Shown here: piece after piece, positions 54,006 to 62,048 of the stretch
How the letters are laid out: every line of letters begins with the position of its first letter
Position numbering within the stretch: position 1 is the first letter of the stretch
Assembly (NCBI GenBank): GCA_951812745.1
Contig: OX638327.1
Location: 1,477,914 to 1,541,913 of the forward strand
Length of the DNA stretch: 64,000 nucleotides
Direction: 5' to 3'
Source of the DNA: an uncultured Nitrospirales bacterium
GTDB taxonomy: Bacteria > Nitrospirota > Nitrospiria > Nitrospirales > UBA8639
Translations under genes and position numbers: made by a program
Notes under the pieces: generated by a model
What the model saw: only the letters and a program-made list of their open reading frames with translations
Databases searched by the model: none
Told to the model about the DNA's origin: nothing

Positions 54006-55031
54006 TTACGGCTGTGGGCTCAACTGCAACCGGCCTTGTAAGCCCGAGGAAACGGACACGCTTCCGTTTGCGCTGACGATCACGCCTTCGACTCCGGGCA
54101 GGCGTTCAATCAACGCCATGCCTTTTTCCGGACCCATGATGAAGATGCCGGTATCCAGGCCGTCGGCCAGTACACCGGTTGAGGCCACGATGGTCACACT
54201 CTGGGAGAGCCGCGCGGGCTGAAGCGTTTGAGGATCGAGAATGTGATGATAGCGAATACCGTCTTTCTCGAAATAGCGTTGATAATCACCCGCCGTGGAC
54301 ACAGCCTCATCTTCGAGTTCGAGTTGCCCGATCGTGATCCCGTTTTCCTTTCGCGGATGCTGGATGCCGAACACGAAACGTTGGCCGTCGGGCAGGCGAC
54401 CAAAGGTTTTTATATCACCGGATAGGGCAACCACGCCCGCCGAGGCCCCGGCTTCCCGCATCACGCGGGCCGCGAAATCCGCGGCATATCCCTTGCCGAT
54501 CCCGCCGATATCCACTCGCATCCCGGACCGCGCCAGATACACGGTACCCGCCTCCTTATTAATATGGATAGCGGAAAGAGCCATGAGATGGCGCGTAGTG
54601 TCCAACTCTTCACGGGTCGGGATGCGCCCTTCGCGACTGACGTTCCAGGCCTCTACGGCCGGACCGATGGCCACGTTGAAGCCTCCCTCCGTCAACCGGG
54701 CCATTTCCAGGGAGTGTTCCAGCAGCTCCATGGTTTCCGGACCGGCTTTGACGGCGCGTTCCCCTGCAGCGGCGTTGATCCGGGAGAGTTCGCTGTCGGG
54801 AATCCACGTGCTCAGGATCTGCTCCAGACGATGAATTTCGGCGAATCCCTGTTCAATGGCATCATTGGCCCGTTGTTTGTCCTGAGCCACGGCAGTCAGA
54901 AAGACCAGCGTGCCCATGTGCATCTGGCCGCGCTTGACCACGTGAGGTGAGGCGGCATGCCCGGGCAGGCTGGGCCAACACACGAACGAGACAGCGAAGA
55001 ATGTCAACAAGAGGAGAGGCATTCGTTTCAT
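54006..55031 (-). CDS. apbE: FAD:protein FMN transferase (ApbE family)
   Basis: ApbE covalently attaches FMN from FAD to a Thr of exported flavoproteins. The 341-residue protein has a signal peptide (MPLLLLTFFAVSFVCWPSLPGHA), then HMGTLVFLTAVA, LEQILSTWIPDSELSRIN, VDIGGIGKGYAADFAAR (key DIGGIGKGYA), ALSGDIKTFG and HHILDPQTLQPA, the standard family pattern. The predicted periplasmic location matches the FMN-binding protein at 57.8 kb, its probable substrate. It is transcribed away from that cluster; 475 bp and a Fur-box promoter lie between them. Confidence 0.93.
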   Translation of the reverse strand: MKRMPLLLLTFFAVSFVCWPSLPGHAASPHVVKRGQMHMGTLVFLTAVAQDKQRANDAIEQGFAEIHRLEQILSTWIPDSELSRINAAAGERAVKAGPETMELLEHSLEMARLTEGGFNVAIGPAVEAWNVSREGRIPTREELDTTRHLMALSAIHINKEAGTVYLARSGMRVDIGGIGKGYAADFAARVMREAGASAGVVALSGDIKTFGRLPDGQRFVFGIQHPRKENGITIGQLELEDEAVSTAGDYQRYFEKDGIRYHHILDPQTLQPARLSQSVTIVASTGVLADGLDTGIFIMGPEKGMALIERLPGVEGVIVSANGSVSVSSGLQGRLQLSPQP

Positions 55032-55373
55032 GTTGTAGGCGGCGGCTTAGCGACGGCGGAAATATCTGGCGTTCGGTTGCCCGTCAACCATAAACCCGCG
55101 CATTTCAAACGTCTCGGGTTTCGGCAAGACTGTTGCAATAGGCGTTCGGTCCAATCCAAGCTCCGTGGAAAATTTCTTTAGAACTCCGCCAACCCTTCAA
55201 GGATACGGATTCTCACAAGCCGAACGGTGCGAGGCGTATCCACCTGAAAGTGCCATGAGCCCAAATAAGCCAGAGGTGGACCTCACCCACTTGGCGAGAG
55301 GGTCACAGGAGATCGTTCATTCTACCAATACGAGCAATGGGTTGCAGTCATATTCGTTCGTGGCGAAATAAAG
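55032..55373. other. Intergenic stretch between apbE and the Fur-box promoter
   Basis: About 340 bp without a supported gene. A 68-codon frame at 55165-55371 lacks a ribosome-binding site and any recognisable feature. I see no repeat or hairpin with a T-run. The left 100 bp should hold the apbE promoter, but I find no convincing hexamer pair. Confidence 0.5.
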
Positions 55374-55402
55374 TTGACAGGCCACGGAAAATTCTATATT
55401 TT
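55374..55402 (+). promoter_or_regulatory. Promoter of the porin/FMN-protein cluster
   Basis: A perfect -35 TTGACA (55374-55379) is followed by TATTTT at 17 nt (55397-55402), overlapping TATATT at 15 nt (55395-55400). The Fur-like sites begin inside or just after the -10, where a repressor would block initiation. Confidence 0.68.
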
Positions 55403-55403
55403 A

Positions 55404-55446
55404 ATAACTGTTATCAAAATCATTTCAGATAAAAATAAGAATCATT
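55404..55446 (+). promoter_or_regulatory. Fur-box-like operator region
   Basis: GATAAAAATAAGAATCATT (55428-55446) matches the 19-bp Fur consensus GATAATGATAATCATTATC at 13 positions. Upstream, ATAAC-T-GTTAT (55404-55414) is a perfect palindrome of the same half-site style, and a second overlapping match of about 11/19 lies between. The block is strikingly AT-rich for this genome and directly abuts a promoter. Fur itself is encoded 6 kb away. Confidence 0.62.
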
Positions 55447-55506
55447 TTGATTTTTGTCAATGCGTTGTTGATTTGCTGAATTTCCTTTGTGGTTCTTTTT
55501 CATTCA

Positions 55507-55704
55507 ATGAATCTTGATAGAAACACCCAGTGGATGGGCACGCAATTCAAGCCTGCCGAAGCAAGATGTGAATGCGGCCAGCTTATCGCAAAACTTCGTG
55601 GGGATAATCTCGAAGTCAAATGCAAACGTTGTAAACGAATCGTTTCCATTTCTTATAACAGACTCAAGGAGAGCGAAGTCGTCTTAGCGCCATGCGCACA
55701 ATAA
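55507..55704 (+). CDS. Com-like small zinc-ribbon protein
   Basis: The protein of about 65 residues (from the ATG at 55507; an in-frame GTG lies at 55489) contains CECGQLIAKLRGDNLEVKC followed by KRCKRIVSI. The C-x-C, C-x2-C pairs and the pattern resemble the Com zinc ribbon of phage Mu, a translational activator. There are no phage genes around. It is the first gene after the Fur-like operator. The ribosome-binding site is weak. Role unknown; an RNA-binding regulator of the downstream porin gene is one possibility. Confidence 0.62.
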   Translation: MNLDRNTQWMGTQFKPAEARCECGQLIAKLRGDNLEVKCKRCKRIVSISYNRLKESEVVLAPCAQ

Positions 55705-55841
55705 CAAGAGCGGGTTGCCATCAAGGAGGTCGACAAACCATTACACGCTAAACACACCAAGACATGACTAGAGAGGGCCACAAGAGCCCCTTTAGTGACC
55801 AAGAGGACCGGCAGAGTCCCCAACAACAAGGAGGTCGTCTG

Positions 55842-57323
55842 ATGCGACGATTGTTGATCGCGGGGGCATTGATGGTCCTCATGATTGTGCCACAACCTAC
55901 TGTTTGGGCCGAGGGAGATTTCACTCCCGCCCAGATGGAGCAGATACGAAAAATGTTCGAAGAGTGGTATTCCCAACGACAGAAGATGGAGAAAGGCGCT
56001 CCTGCGACGACTCCCCCCGTCGCGGCGCCACCGCCGAAGGAGATTACCAGCCCGGCCATGGGCGACACCACAAAACAGTCAATCCGATACGGCACGGACT
56101 TCTCTGGTGGTTCTGGCCTACAGGGTGGACGAACGATCTACGCCAAACCCTTCGTCAAGGCTCCAAAAACCATCATCGGTGGTTACATCGACTTCTCGCT
56201 CACGCGATGTTCCGGGGGATCACGGGATTGTAGAAGTAGGTTGGAATTCGACCAGGAACGTTTCGTGCCGTTCTTCTATTCCCAGGTCACGGACCGGCTC
56301 AGCGTGGCCGCCGAACTCGAGGTTGAACACGGCGGCCCCCAAGGCAACAAATCGGACGGGGACATCAAGATGGAATTCGCCACCATGGACTACCGGTTCA
56401 ATGACGCACTCAACCTGCGGGGGGGCATCATCCTGATGCCCATGGGCCGGTTCAACCTCATCCACGACTCGCCCTTGAACGATTTGCCTCTTCGGCCCAT
56501 GGTGAGCCGATTGATCCTGCCTTCCACGTTTGCCGAAAGCGGACTCGGCTTTTACGGCACGTTCTATCCGACCCAGCTTTCCAAGATCGATTACGAATTG
56601 TACGTCGTGAATGGCTTCCAGGGCGATAACGGCGACTTTTCAGTCGAGGAAGGAAGCGGGCTGCGAAGCGCTCGCGGAAGTTTTCAAAAGGATAACAACG
56701 AAAACAAGGCTATCGCCAGCCGTGTCTCGTTCAGCCCTGTGTTGGGCGTCGAGGTGGCCGGATCCGTTCACCACGGCAAATGGGACAAAAATGACCAACA
56801 TGACCTGACCCTGTGGGCCATCGACGGGAACCTGCAACGAGGGGCCTTTGACGTCCAGGGTGAAGCCGCCTGGGCCAGCGCCGAAGGGAGCGGGACGTAT
56901 ACGCGTGACGCGGGCACAACATTTTTCACTCAGGATACTACCGGAGCAACGAGGCGCCAGCATGTTGCACAATACGACTCAAGTTACGTCGTCCCTGAAA
57001 ATATGTTCGGATATTACGTGCAATTGAATTACCACTTTATGCCGGAGGCGCTCACCAGGGCCCTCCCCGGCTACTTCGGCCGGGACTCGACGTTTACGGG
57101 CATCGTTCGTTGGGGACAGGTGGATATCAACACCGATGACGACAGCAACCCGAATCGCATCGACCGGTTGACCGTGGGGATCAATTTCCGACCGTTGGAA
57201 GATTCGGTCATCAAGTTGGCCTATACGTTTAATAGACATGGCAAGTTTACCGACAACGACGGTGTGCTACATGGTGCCTCTGATCGCAACGGATTCCAAT
57301 TCAATATGTCGACGTACTTTTAG
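55842..57323 (+). CDS. Outer-membrane porin-like beta-barrel protein
   Basis: The 493-residue protein has AAGGAGGT 6 nt before the ATG, a signal peptide (LLIAGALMVLMIVPQPTVWAEG), a short helical segment with PAQMEQIRKMFEEWY, a Pro-rich linker (about 55-70) and a long alternating beta-strand region ending in NGFQFNMSTYF. The C-terminal Phe is the outer-membrane assembly signal. YGYYVQLNYHF-like strands and GIILMPMGRFN are typical of trimeric or phosphate-selective-type porins. Substrate is unknown; the Fur-like control suggests iron or a redox partner. Confidence 0.85.
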   Translation: MRRLLIAGALMVLMIVPQPTVWAEGDFTPAQMEQIRKMFEEWYSQRQKMEKGAPATTPPVAAPPPKEITSPAMGDTTKQSIRYGTDFSGGSGLQGGRTIYAKPFVKAPKTIIGGYIDFSLTRCSGGSRDCRSRLEFDQERFVPFFYSQVTDRLSVAAELEVEHGGPQGNKSDGDIKMEFATMDYRFNDALNLRGGIILMPMGRFNLIHDSPLNDLPLRPMVSRLILPSTFAESGLGFYGTFYPTQLSKIDYELYVVNGFQGDNGDFSVEEGSGLRSARGSFQKDNNENKAIASRVSFSPVLGVEVAGSVHHGKWDKNDQHDLTLWAIDGNLQRGAFDVQGEAAWASAEGSGTYTRDAGTTFFTQDTTGATRRQHVAQYDSSYVVPENMFGYYVQLNYHFMPEALTRALPGYFGRDSTFTGIVRWGQVDINTDDDSNPNRIDRLTVGINFRPLEDSVIKLAYTFNRHGKFTDNDGVLHGASDRNGFQFNMSTYF

Positions 57324-57339
57324 GAAGCTTCACCCGTCT

Positions 57340-57795
57340 ATGCGCAGGCCTGTCGTTCTTTCTTTGTTTCTGGTCGTCTCCACGGTGGGGTGCGCCACGG
57401 TTTCCGGCGCGCCCCACACCGTGAATGCCGGCTGTTCCTATGACCAGGCCTGGTCCGTGGCCCTCGCGACCATGAACGAATTCGCGTTGAGTAAGTCGGA
57501 TAAGGATAAAGGGGTGATTGAAACCGAGTGGACAAATTTTGCTTCCGGGCGTAAAGCCGGGGCGTTCCAACGCCAGGCCAACAGGGAACGCGCGCGGTTT
57601 TATCTGAACGTCGAAGCGGTCCGGCAGCCGGTCAGGATCTCGGTTCGGCAGGCCCGGGAGTTTTTTTCTCCCGTGGGCGCACGGTCGCAAGGCATAGCCT
57701 GGAAACGCATTCCTCCCAACGCCGAGGAAGAACGGCGTCTCATCCAACGGATTACCAATCAACTGCTGAGTGAGGGATGTACGGTCGTCGGCTAA
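57340..57795 (+). CDS. BamC-like (NlpB-type) lipoprotein
   Basis: The 151-residue protein begins MRRPVVLSLFLVVSTVGCATV, a lipoprotein signal with Cys at residue 18. The mature part starts NAGCSYDQAWSVALATMNEFALSKSDKDKGVIETEW, the pattern of the small BamC-type domain, followed by basic and acidic helices. True BamC is longer with two domains, so this is a single-domain relative. It starts 16 nt after the porin gene and overlaps the FMN-binding protein gene by 19 nt, so the three are one transcript. A role in porin assembly is plausible. Confidence 0.75.
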   Translation: MRRPVVLSLFLVVSTVGCATVSGAPHTVNAGCSYDQAWSVALATMNEFALSKSDKDKGVIETEWTNFASGRKAGAFQRQANRERARFYLNVEAVRQPVRISVRQAREFFSPVGARSQGIAWKRIPPNAEEERRLIQRITNQLLSEGCTVVG

Positions 57796-58490
57796 TACGG
57801 AACCTCTCGGGGATTGTTGCCCTTTCCTGTGTCCTGACGGGATTGTGCGCCCTCCAGGTCCTCGCCCAGGCCCCTCCCCAGGAACAGATCTGGGACCATG
57901 AGCTCAATCGCTGGCTCACGCCGGAGGAACTGGGACATCTGGAAATTTATTTCACCGAGGAAGAAGCCGCCAAGGTCATGTTTCCGGATTCCGAAAAGAT
58001 CCGTAAAGATACCTTGACGTTAACGCCGGAGCAAAAAGCCTTCGTTGAAGAAGTCATCGGTTGGAAATTCCCGGAAACGACCTTCGACGTCTTCATCGGG
58101 GAAACCCGGGGGAATATCGACGGGTATGCGCTCATCCAGAATACCATCGGCAAGCATCGTCCCATTACGTACATGGTGGGCGTTGATTCGACAGGCGAAT
58201 GCTCGAACTTTGAAGTGCTGGTGTACCGGGAAGCCCGGGGTAACGAGATCGCCACGAAACGCTTCAATTATCAGTACCAGGGGAAAACCATCGGAGACCC
58301 GATACGGATCAATCGGGATATCATCAACATCACCGGGGCCACGATGTCGGTGCGGTCCGCGAGCGCCGGGGTGAAACGCGTGCTCGTCCTGGTGAATGAA
58401 TTCTATTTGAAGCCTCGCGGACTCGGCAGCAACGTCATGGCCGCCAGCAAGTCCGAAAAGGGATTTTTTGAAGCTCTCTTCGGGCTTTAG
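57777..58490 (+). CDS. Periplasmic FMN-binding domain protein (predicted ApbE substrate)
   Basis: The 237-residue protein has a signal peptide (SGIVALSCVLTGLCALQVLAQ) and an FMN-bind domain of the RnfG/NqrC type: GYALIQNTIGKHRPITYMVGVDSTGECSNFEVL and DIINITGATMSVRS (about 181-194). T186 in TGAT is the expected FMN attachment site. The usual Asp three residues before it (Dxx[ST]GAT) is Ile here, while Asp181 and Asn184 lie close, so flavinylation should be tested. It is followed 17 nt later by a four-helix membrane protein, suggesting a membrane-to-periplasm electron path. Confidence 0.82.
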   Translation: MYGRRLIRNLSGIVALSCVLTGLCALQVLAQAPPQEQIWDHELNRWLTPEELGHLEIYFTEEEAAKVMFPDSEKIRKDTLTLTPEQKAFVEEVIGWKFPETTFDVFIGETRGNIDGYALIQNTIGKHRPITYMVGVDSTGECSNFEVLVYREARGNEIATKRFNYQYQGKTIGDPIRINRDIINITGATMSVRSASAGVKRVLVLVNEFYLKPRGLGSNVMAASKSEKGFFEALFGL

Positions 58491-58507
58491 GGTCTATTTC
58501 CGTTGCA

Positions 58508-59020
58508 ATGCGTAATTTCAATACCCGGTTTCGACTACGTGATACCGACCGGCAGATACGGTTGGTGTATACGTGGTTTTTGCTCTTGATGTTGGCGGGA
58601 TTCGTCTTCACTTTTGTCTGGGCGCACAGCATGACCGACCTGACACCGAAAGGCATTGCCCAACACTATCGCGGGTCCGACGATAACTTCGGCGAGCCCA
58701 TGTCGTTCGGTCAATTGGCTGAAACCTCGCACTTTCACTTATTCACGATGCCCGTCGTGTTCCTGATCATGGTGCACGTGTTATACCTGACCATGGCCAG
58801 CCCGCTCACGAAGGTGCTGACCACGTGGGTCGCCTTTGCGGGCGTGACGTTGGATCTCGTGTCGCCGTGGCTGATCACCTACGTGTCTCCCCTTTTCGTG
58901 ATAACCCTGTTGACCGGCGACGTGCTCATGACGATCGCATTTTTGATCATGTTTGTGATTCCCATGTACGAAATGTGGATTTTGAACCATCCCTTTATGA
59001 TGCGAGGAGATTCCGAGTAA
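58508..59020 (+). CDS. Four-helix membrane protein, possible haem-binding anchor
   Basis: The 170-residue protein has four hydrophobic helices: WFLLLMLAGFVFTFVWAH (about 23-40), HFHLFTMPVVFLIMVHVLYL (about 75-94), WVAFAGVTLDLVSPWLITYV and LLTGDVLMTIAFLIMFVIP. Helix 2 begins with HFH and has another His 15 residues later (MVHV), and His40 ends helix 1. Paired intramembrane His residues are typical of cytochrome b-like anchors. I do not recognise the family. Immediate linkage to the FMN-binding protein and distal apbE supports a redox role. A terminator follows. Confidence 0.72.
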   Translation: MRNFNTRFRLRDTDRQIRLVYTWFLLLMLAGFVFTFVWAHSMTDLTPKGIAQHYRGSDDNFGEPMSFGQLAETSHFHLFTMPVVFLIMVHVLYLTMASPLTKVLTTWVAFAGVTLDLVSPWLITYVSPLFVITLLTGDVLMTIAFLIMFVIPMYEMWILNHPFMMRGDSE

Positions 59021-59084
59021 CGGATAAAAATTTCTGACTGGGCGGCCTTCGTTTTAGTCGAAACGCCAGAGACCATGAGTCCAG

Positions 59085-59120
59085 AGCCCAAGAATGCATA
59101 CTGCATACTTGGGCTTTTTT
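59085..59120 (+). terminator. Rho-independent terminator of the porin/FMN cluster
   Basis: AGCCCAAG (59085-59092) pairs with CTTGGGCT (59108-59115); inside, ATGCA pairs with TGCAT around a TAC loop, and the T-run covers 59115-59120. It ends the five-gene cluster 65 nt after the last stop. Confidence 0.92.
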
Positions 59121-59140
59121 GTTGCGTGTTAGCCAAGAAA

Positions 59141-59205
59141 GGAGTGTGGTGAATCCCACTCCTCATATGCCGGGAGGCCAATCTCCTCCTGTTAAGCCTC
59201 CCGGC
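59141..59205. repeat. Two further hairpins before glnD
   Basis: GGAGTG..CACTCC (59141-59162) and the 10-bp GCCGGGAGGC..GCCTCCCGGC (59169-59205) lie between the terminator and the glnD stop. The second is followed by TCCCTTTTC on the plus strand, a weak T-run. On the glnD strand neither has a T-run. Confidence 0.6.
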
Positions 59206-59249
59206 TCCCTTTTCATCCACGAAAAAGAGAAGGAACAAAACACAATTTT

Positions 59250-62048
59250 TCACCTTGCGTCGTCATATTGCAAAAATCGATCGACCTGTTCCTGCAACCT
59301 CGTTTGAATGAATTCGTGCATCCTGGCGTCTTCGACTTTGTTGCCGTTTCGTTCCGTGACGTGGAACACGTCCACGACTTGATCCAGGCGCGTGCCGATT
59401 TTGGCGGAATGCACCGAAAGCCCGAGGTCATACAAGGTTTTGGCGATCTCATGCAGCAGGCCTTGTTTGTCGTCGGCAAACACGTCGATCACGGTAAAGT
59501 GGTCCGACGTTTCATTATCAATTTTGACTTCGGTGCGATGCCGGCTAATCGGCATGCGACTGCTAAATGACACACGTTGATTCTGTTCCATAAACGTTTC
59601 GATCGAGAGTTCTCCCTTCAGCACGCTGACAATCGCCCTCCCCACTTTTTCCAACCGAGCCGAGGTGGGCTCGCCGCTGAAATCAGGATCCTTGACCCAA
59701 AACGTATCCACCACAATGCCGTCCGGTCTGGTGACAATCTGGGCATCAAGCACACGCAGACCTCTGGCAGCCAGCACGCCCGTCATCTTCATAAACATCC
59801 CGGACGCCACCGACTCGAAGGCAATGAGTGAATACTCACACACCTTCAGTTCGCGGTTGTAGGTGGATTCGACCCTGGGACGTTCCGGGGTCAAGAATCT
59901 GATGGCGGAAAGGTGGGCGATGATTCGATCCTTGGCCGTTCCGGAAAGATAGCGTACCGGAAAGGCTTCCAATTGGCTCTTGACCCACTCGCGGTTCGGA
60001 GCACCTTGGCTCTCGGCCACCTGTCCACCTGCTTCAACACGGGGCGGCTGCGTTTTCCAAGCCGCCAGGACTTCGTTGGTGACGTGCTCGACGTCAATAG
60101 CGGATTCCACCCGTTCACTTGTCCCGGACACTTCAGGAAGCGCCAGAAGGTACAAGTCGATCAGTAACGCTTCTTTCCATTTCGTCAGCATGTCCGGTCC
60201 CACCGCCGCAATGTCCGCGGCAGTCAGGAGCAGAAGTTGCTTTAATCGTTCGGGACTGCCCACGGACCGACAAAACGTCACCCGCACTTTTTCATCATGA
60301 GGATCCCGTCGAAAGGCCGTATTCGCCAGCAGCAGGTGTTCATGGACCAGGAATTCCAGGGTCCGGGATTCTTCGGTGTCGAGTCCCAATCTGACGGACA
60401 TGTCCTGAGCAATCCTTTTGCCGACTTCGCTGTGATCTTCAGGGAGACCTTTCCCCACGTCATGAAGAAGCACGGCCAGGTGCAGGAGATCCTTTTCGTG
60501 AATCTCCTGGTACACCTTTCCCAACGTTCCGGACTGTTTTCCTAGAGACTCGACTTTCTTCACGGCCAAGAGGCTATGCTCGTCAACCGTATATTTGTGG
60601 TATTGATTGAATTGCATGAGACCCCGTACCCGACCAAAGGCGGGGACCAGTTTTTCCAAAACTCGAGCCTGATGCATCAACGCCAAGGTATCAGCAACCG
60701 CCTCGGGTCCCGACAAAATTTCCCGGAGCCGCCGGCTCACGGCCGGGGAAACAAACAGGTGGTCGGGCATGTTTTCCATATGGCGGTGAATCTCTTCCAG
60801 CACCAGGCCGTCAATCGTCCATCCCTGTTTTTGCACCACCTGAAAGAGACTCAACAGATGCTCCGGATCATCAAGGACCTGCATGAGTTTTTCCTCATGA
60901 ATGGACAGCCTCCCGTCAACCGTCTGAAAAACCCCCTCGATCAGAGGAGAAGGCCACAGTCTTTTGAGGCGAGTCCAGAGAGATGTGGAGCCTGCACGCT
61001 CCACAAATCGCATTGCACGATGATGAATGCCCGTGGTCAGACGGTAGTAGTGCTGCATGAACTGTTCGACTCCCAACATATGCGGTTCATCCTGATAGCC
61101 GAACTCTTGAGCCATGCGCACTTGCTCATCGAACGATAATATTTCCTGGGCGCGACCCGCACCCAAATGAAGCAAGGCGCGCACCTTGAACAGGAACTCT
61201 CTCGCTTCGAGTAACGCCACGTAATCCTGGTGCGCCAGTACTCCACGATCGACCAACTCCTGCAACGTGGCGGCCTGATACCGGGCCATGCCGATCCATT
61301 GGAGTAAATGGACGTCTCTCAACCCCCCCTTGGTTCTCTTGATATTCGGTTCCAGGAGAAACACGGTCTCGCCGAATTTGGCATAATCCTGACTCCGCTC
61401 TTCAAGCTTTTCACGGATAAAACTCCCCACTCGCCTCCCAAGCACGCGCTTGGCAAACCGTCGCTGAAATTCTTGAAAGACCGATGGACTGCCGACTAAA
61501 AACCGCGACTCCATCAGCGCGGTCTTGGCCGATAAATCAGCCTCTGCAACGACGATACAATCGCGAATCGACCGGACACTATGCCCCACCTGAAAACCTA
61601 AGTCCCACAAATGGTGAAACACTTGTTTGGAGAGATCCTGGACGACCATTTCACCGCCGGCCCGATAGAGCAGCATGACGTCGATGTCGGAATAGGGTGC
61701 AAGTTCACGTCGGCCGTATCCCCCGACCGCCACAAGGCAACAGTGCTGCATGCCGGATGGAGCATCGCCGCCCCGCTGCCTGATCACATTTCGATATCGA
61801 CCGATGAGGACCGTATCGACGAGGGCGGTAAAATCCGACACGACTTCCGTCCCGGCTACCCCTTCCTGCAATCGCCGGAGCATACCTTCACGGCGCGACT
61901 CAAGGACGGCTTGTGTCGAGGTCACACGCGATTGAGATGAATCCTCTGCTTGTTCCATAGGTGCCTGAATCACGGACAGCCCTCTGTGCCGTTGCTGTGC
62001 GCGACGATCCTCGTTTTTTCGTATACCGGCTTGAACATTGTTCGTCAA
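59250..62048 (-). CDS. glnD: PII uridylyltransferase / uridylyl-removing enzyme
   Basis: GlnD senses glutamine and adds or removes UMP on PII. The 932-residue protein has the nucleotidyltransferase motif VGGYGRRELAPYSDIDVM (about 107-124), the GlnD linker with GGLRDVHLLQW, an HD hydrolase domain with LLHDVGKGLPEDHSEVG (about 550-566) and two C-terminal ACT domains (LRVLDAQIVTRPDG, about 770, and VIDVFADDKQGLLHEIAKTL, about 855-875). All four parts are intact. The start is TTG at 62048, overlapping the nadE TGA as TTGA, with no clear ribosome-binding site; ATG at residue 31 is an alternative. Confidence 0.95.
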   Translation of the reverse strand: MTNNVQAGIRKNEDRRAQQRHRGLSVIQAPMEQAEDSSQSRVTSTQAVLESRREGMLRRLQEGVAGTEVVSDFTALVDTVLIGRYRNVIRQRGGDAPSGMQHCCLVAVGGYGRRELAPYSDIDVMLLYRAGGEMVVQDLSKQVFHHLWDLGFQVGHSVRSIRDCIVVAEADLSAKTALMESRFLVGSPSVFQEFQRRFAKRVLGRRVGSFIREKLEERSQDYAKFGETVFLLEPNIKRTKGGLRDVHLLQWIGMARYQAATLQELVDRGVLAHQDYVALLEAREFLFKVRALLHLGAGRAQEILSFDEQVRMAQEFGYQDEPHMLGVEQFMQHYYRLTTGIHHRAMRFVERAGSTSLWTRLKRLWPSPLIEGVFQTVDGRLSIHEEKLMQVLDDPEHLLSLFQVVQKQGWTIDGLVLEEIHRHMENMPDHLFVSPAVSRRLREILSGPEAVADTLALMHQARVLEKLVPAFGRVRGLMQFNQYHKYTVDEHSLLAVKKVESLGKQSGTLGKVYQEIHEKDLLHLAVLLHDVGKGLPEDHSEVGKRIAQDMSVRLGLDTEESRTLEFLVHEHLLLANTAFRRDPHDEKVRVTFCRSVGSPERLKQLLLLTAADIAAVGPDMLTKWKEALLIDLYLLALPEVSGTSERVESAIDVEHVTNEVLAAWKTQPPRVEAGGQVAESQGAPNREWVKSQLEAFPVRYLSGTAKDRIIAHLSAIRFLTPERPRVESTYNRELKVCEYSLIAFESVASGMFMKMTGVLAARGLRVLDAQIVTRPDGIVVDTFWVKDPDFSGEPTSARLEKVGRAIVSVLKGELSIETFMEQNQRVSFSSRMPISRHRTEVKIDNETSDHFTVIDVFADDKQGLLHEIAKTLYDLGLSVHSAKIGTRLDQVVDVFHVTERNGNKVEDARMHEFIQTRLQEQVDRFLQYDDAR

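Noticed and set aside
55165-55371. 68-codon frame between apbE and the Fur-like operator
   Set aside because: No Shine-Dalgarno sequence and no recognisable motif; it ends just before the promoter of the next operon. Possible but unsupported.
59169-59213. Second terminator for the FMN/porin operon
   Set aside because: The 10-bp hairpin is perfect but is followed by TCCCTTTTC rather than a clean T-run, and a strong terminator already lies at 59085-59120; recorded as a hairpin only.
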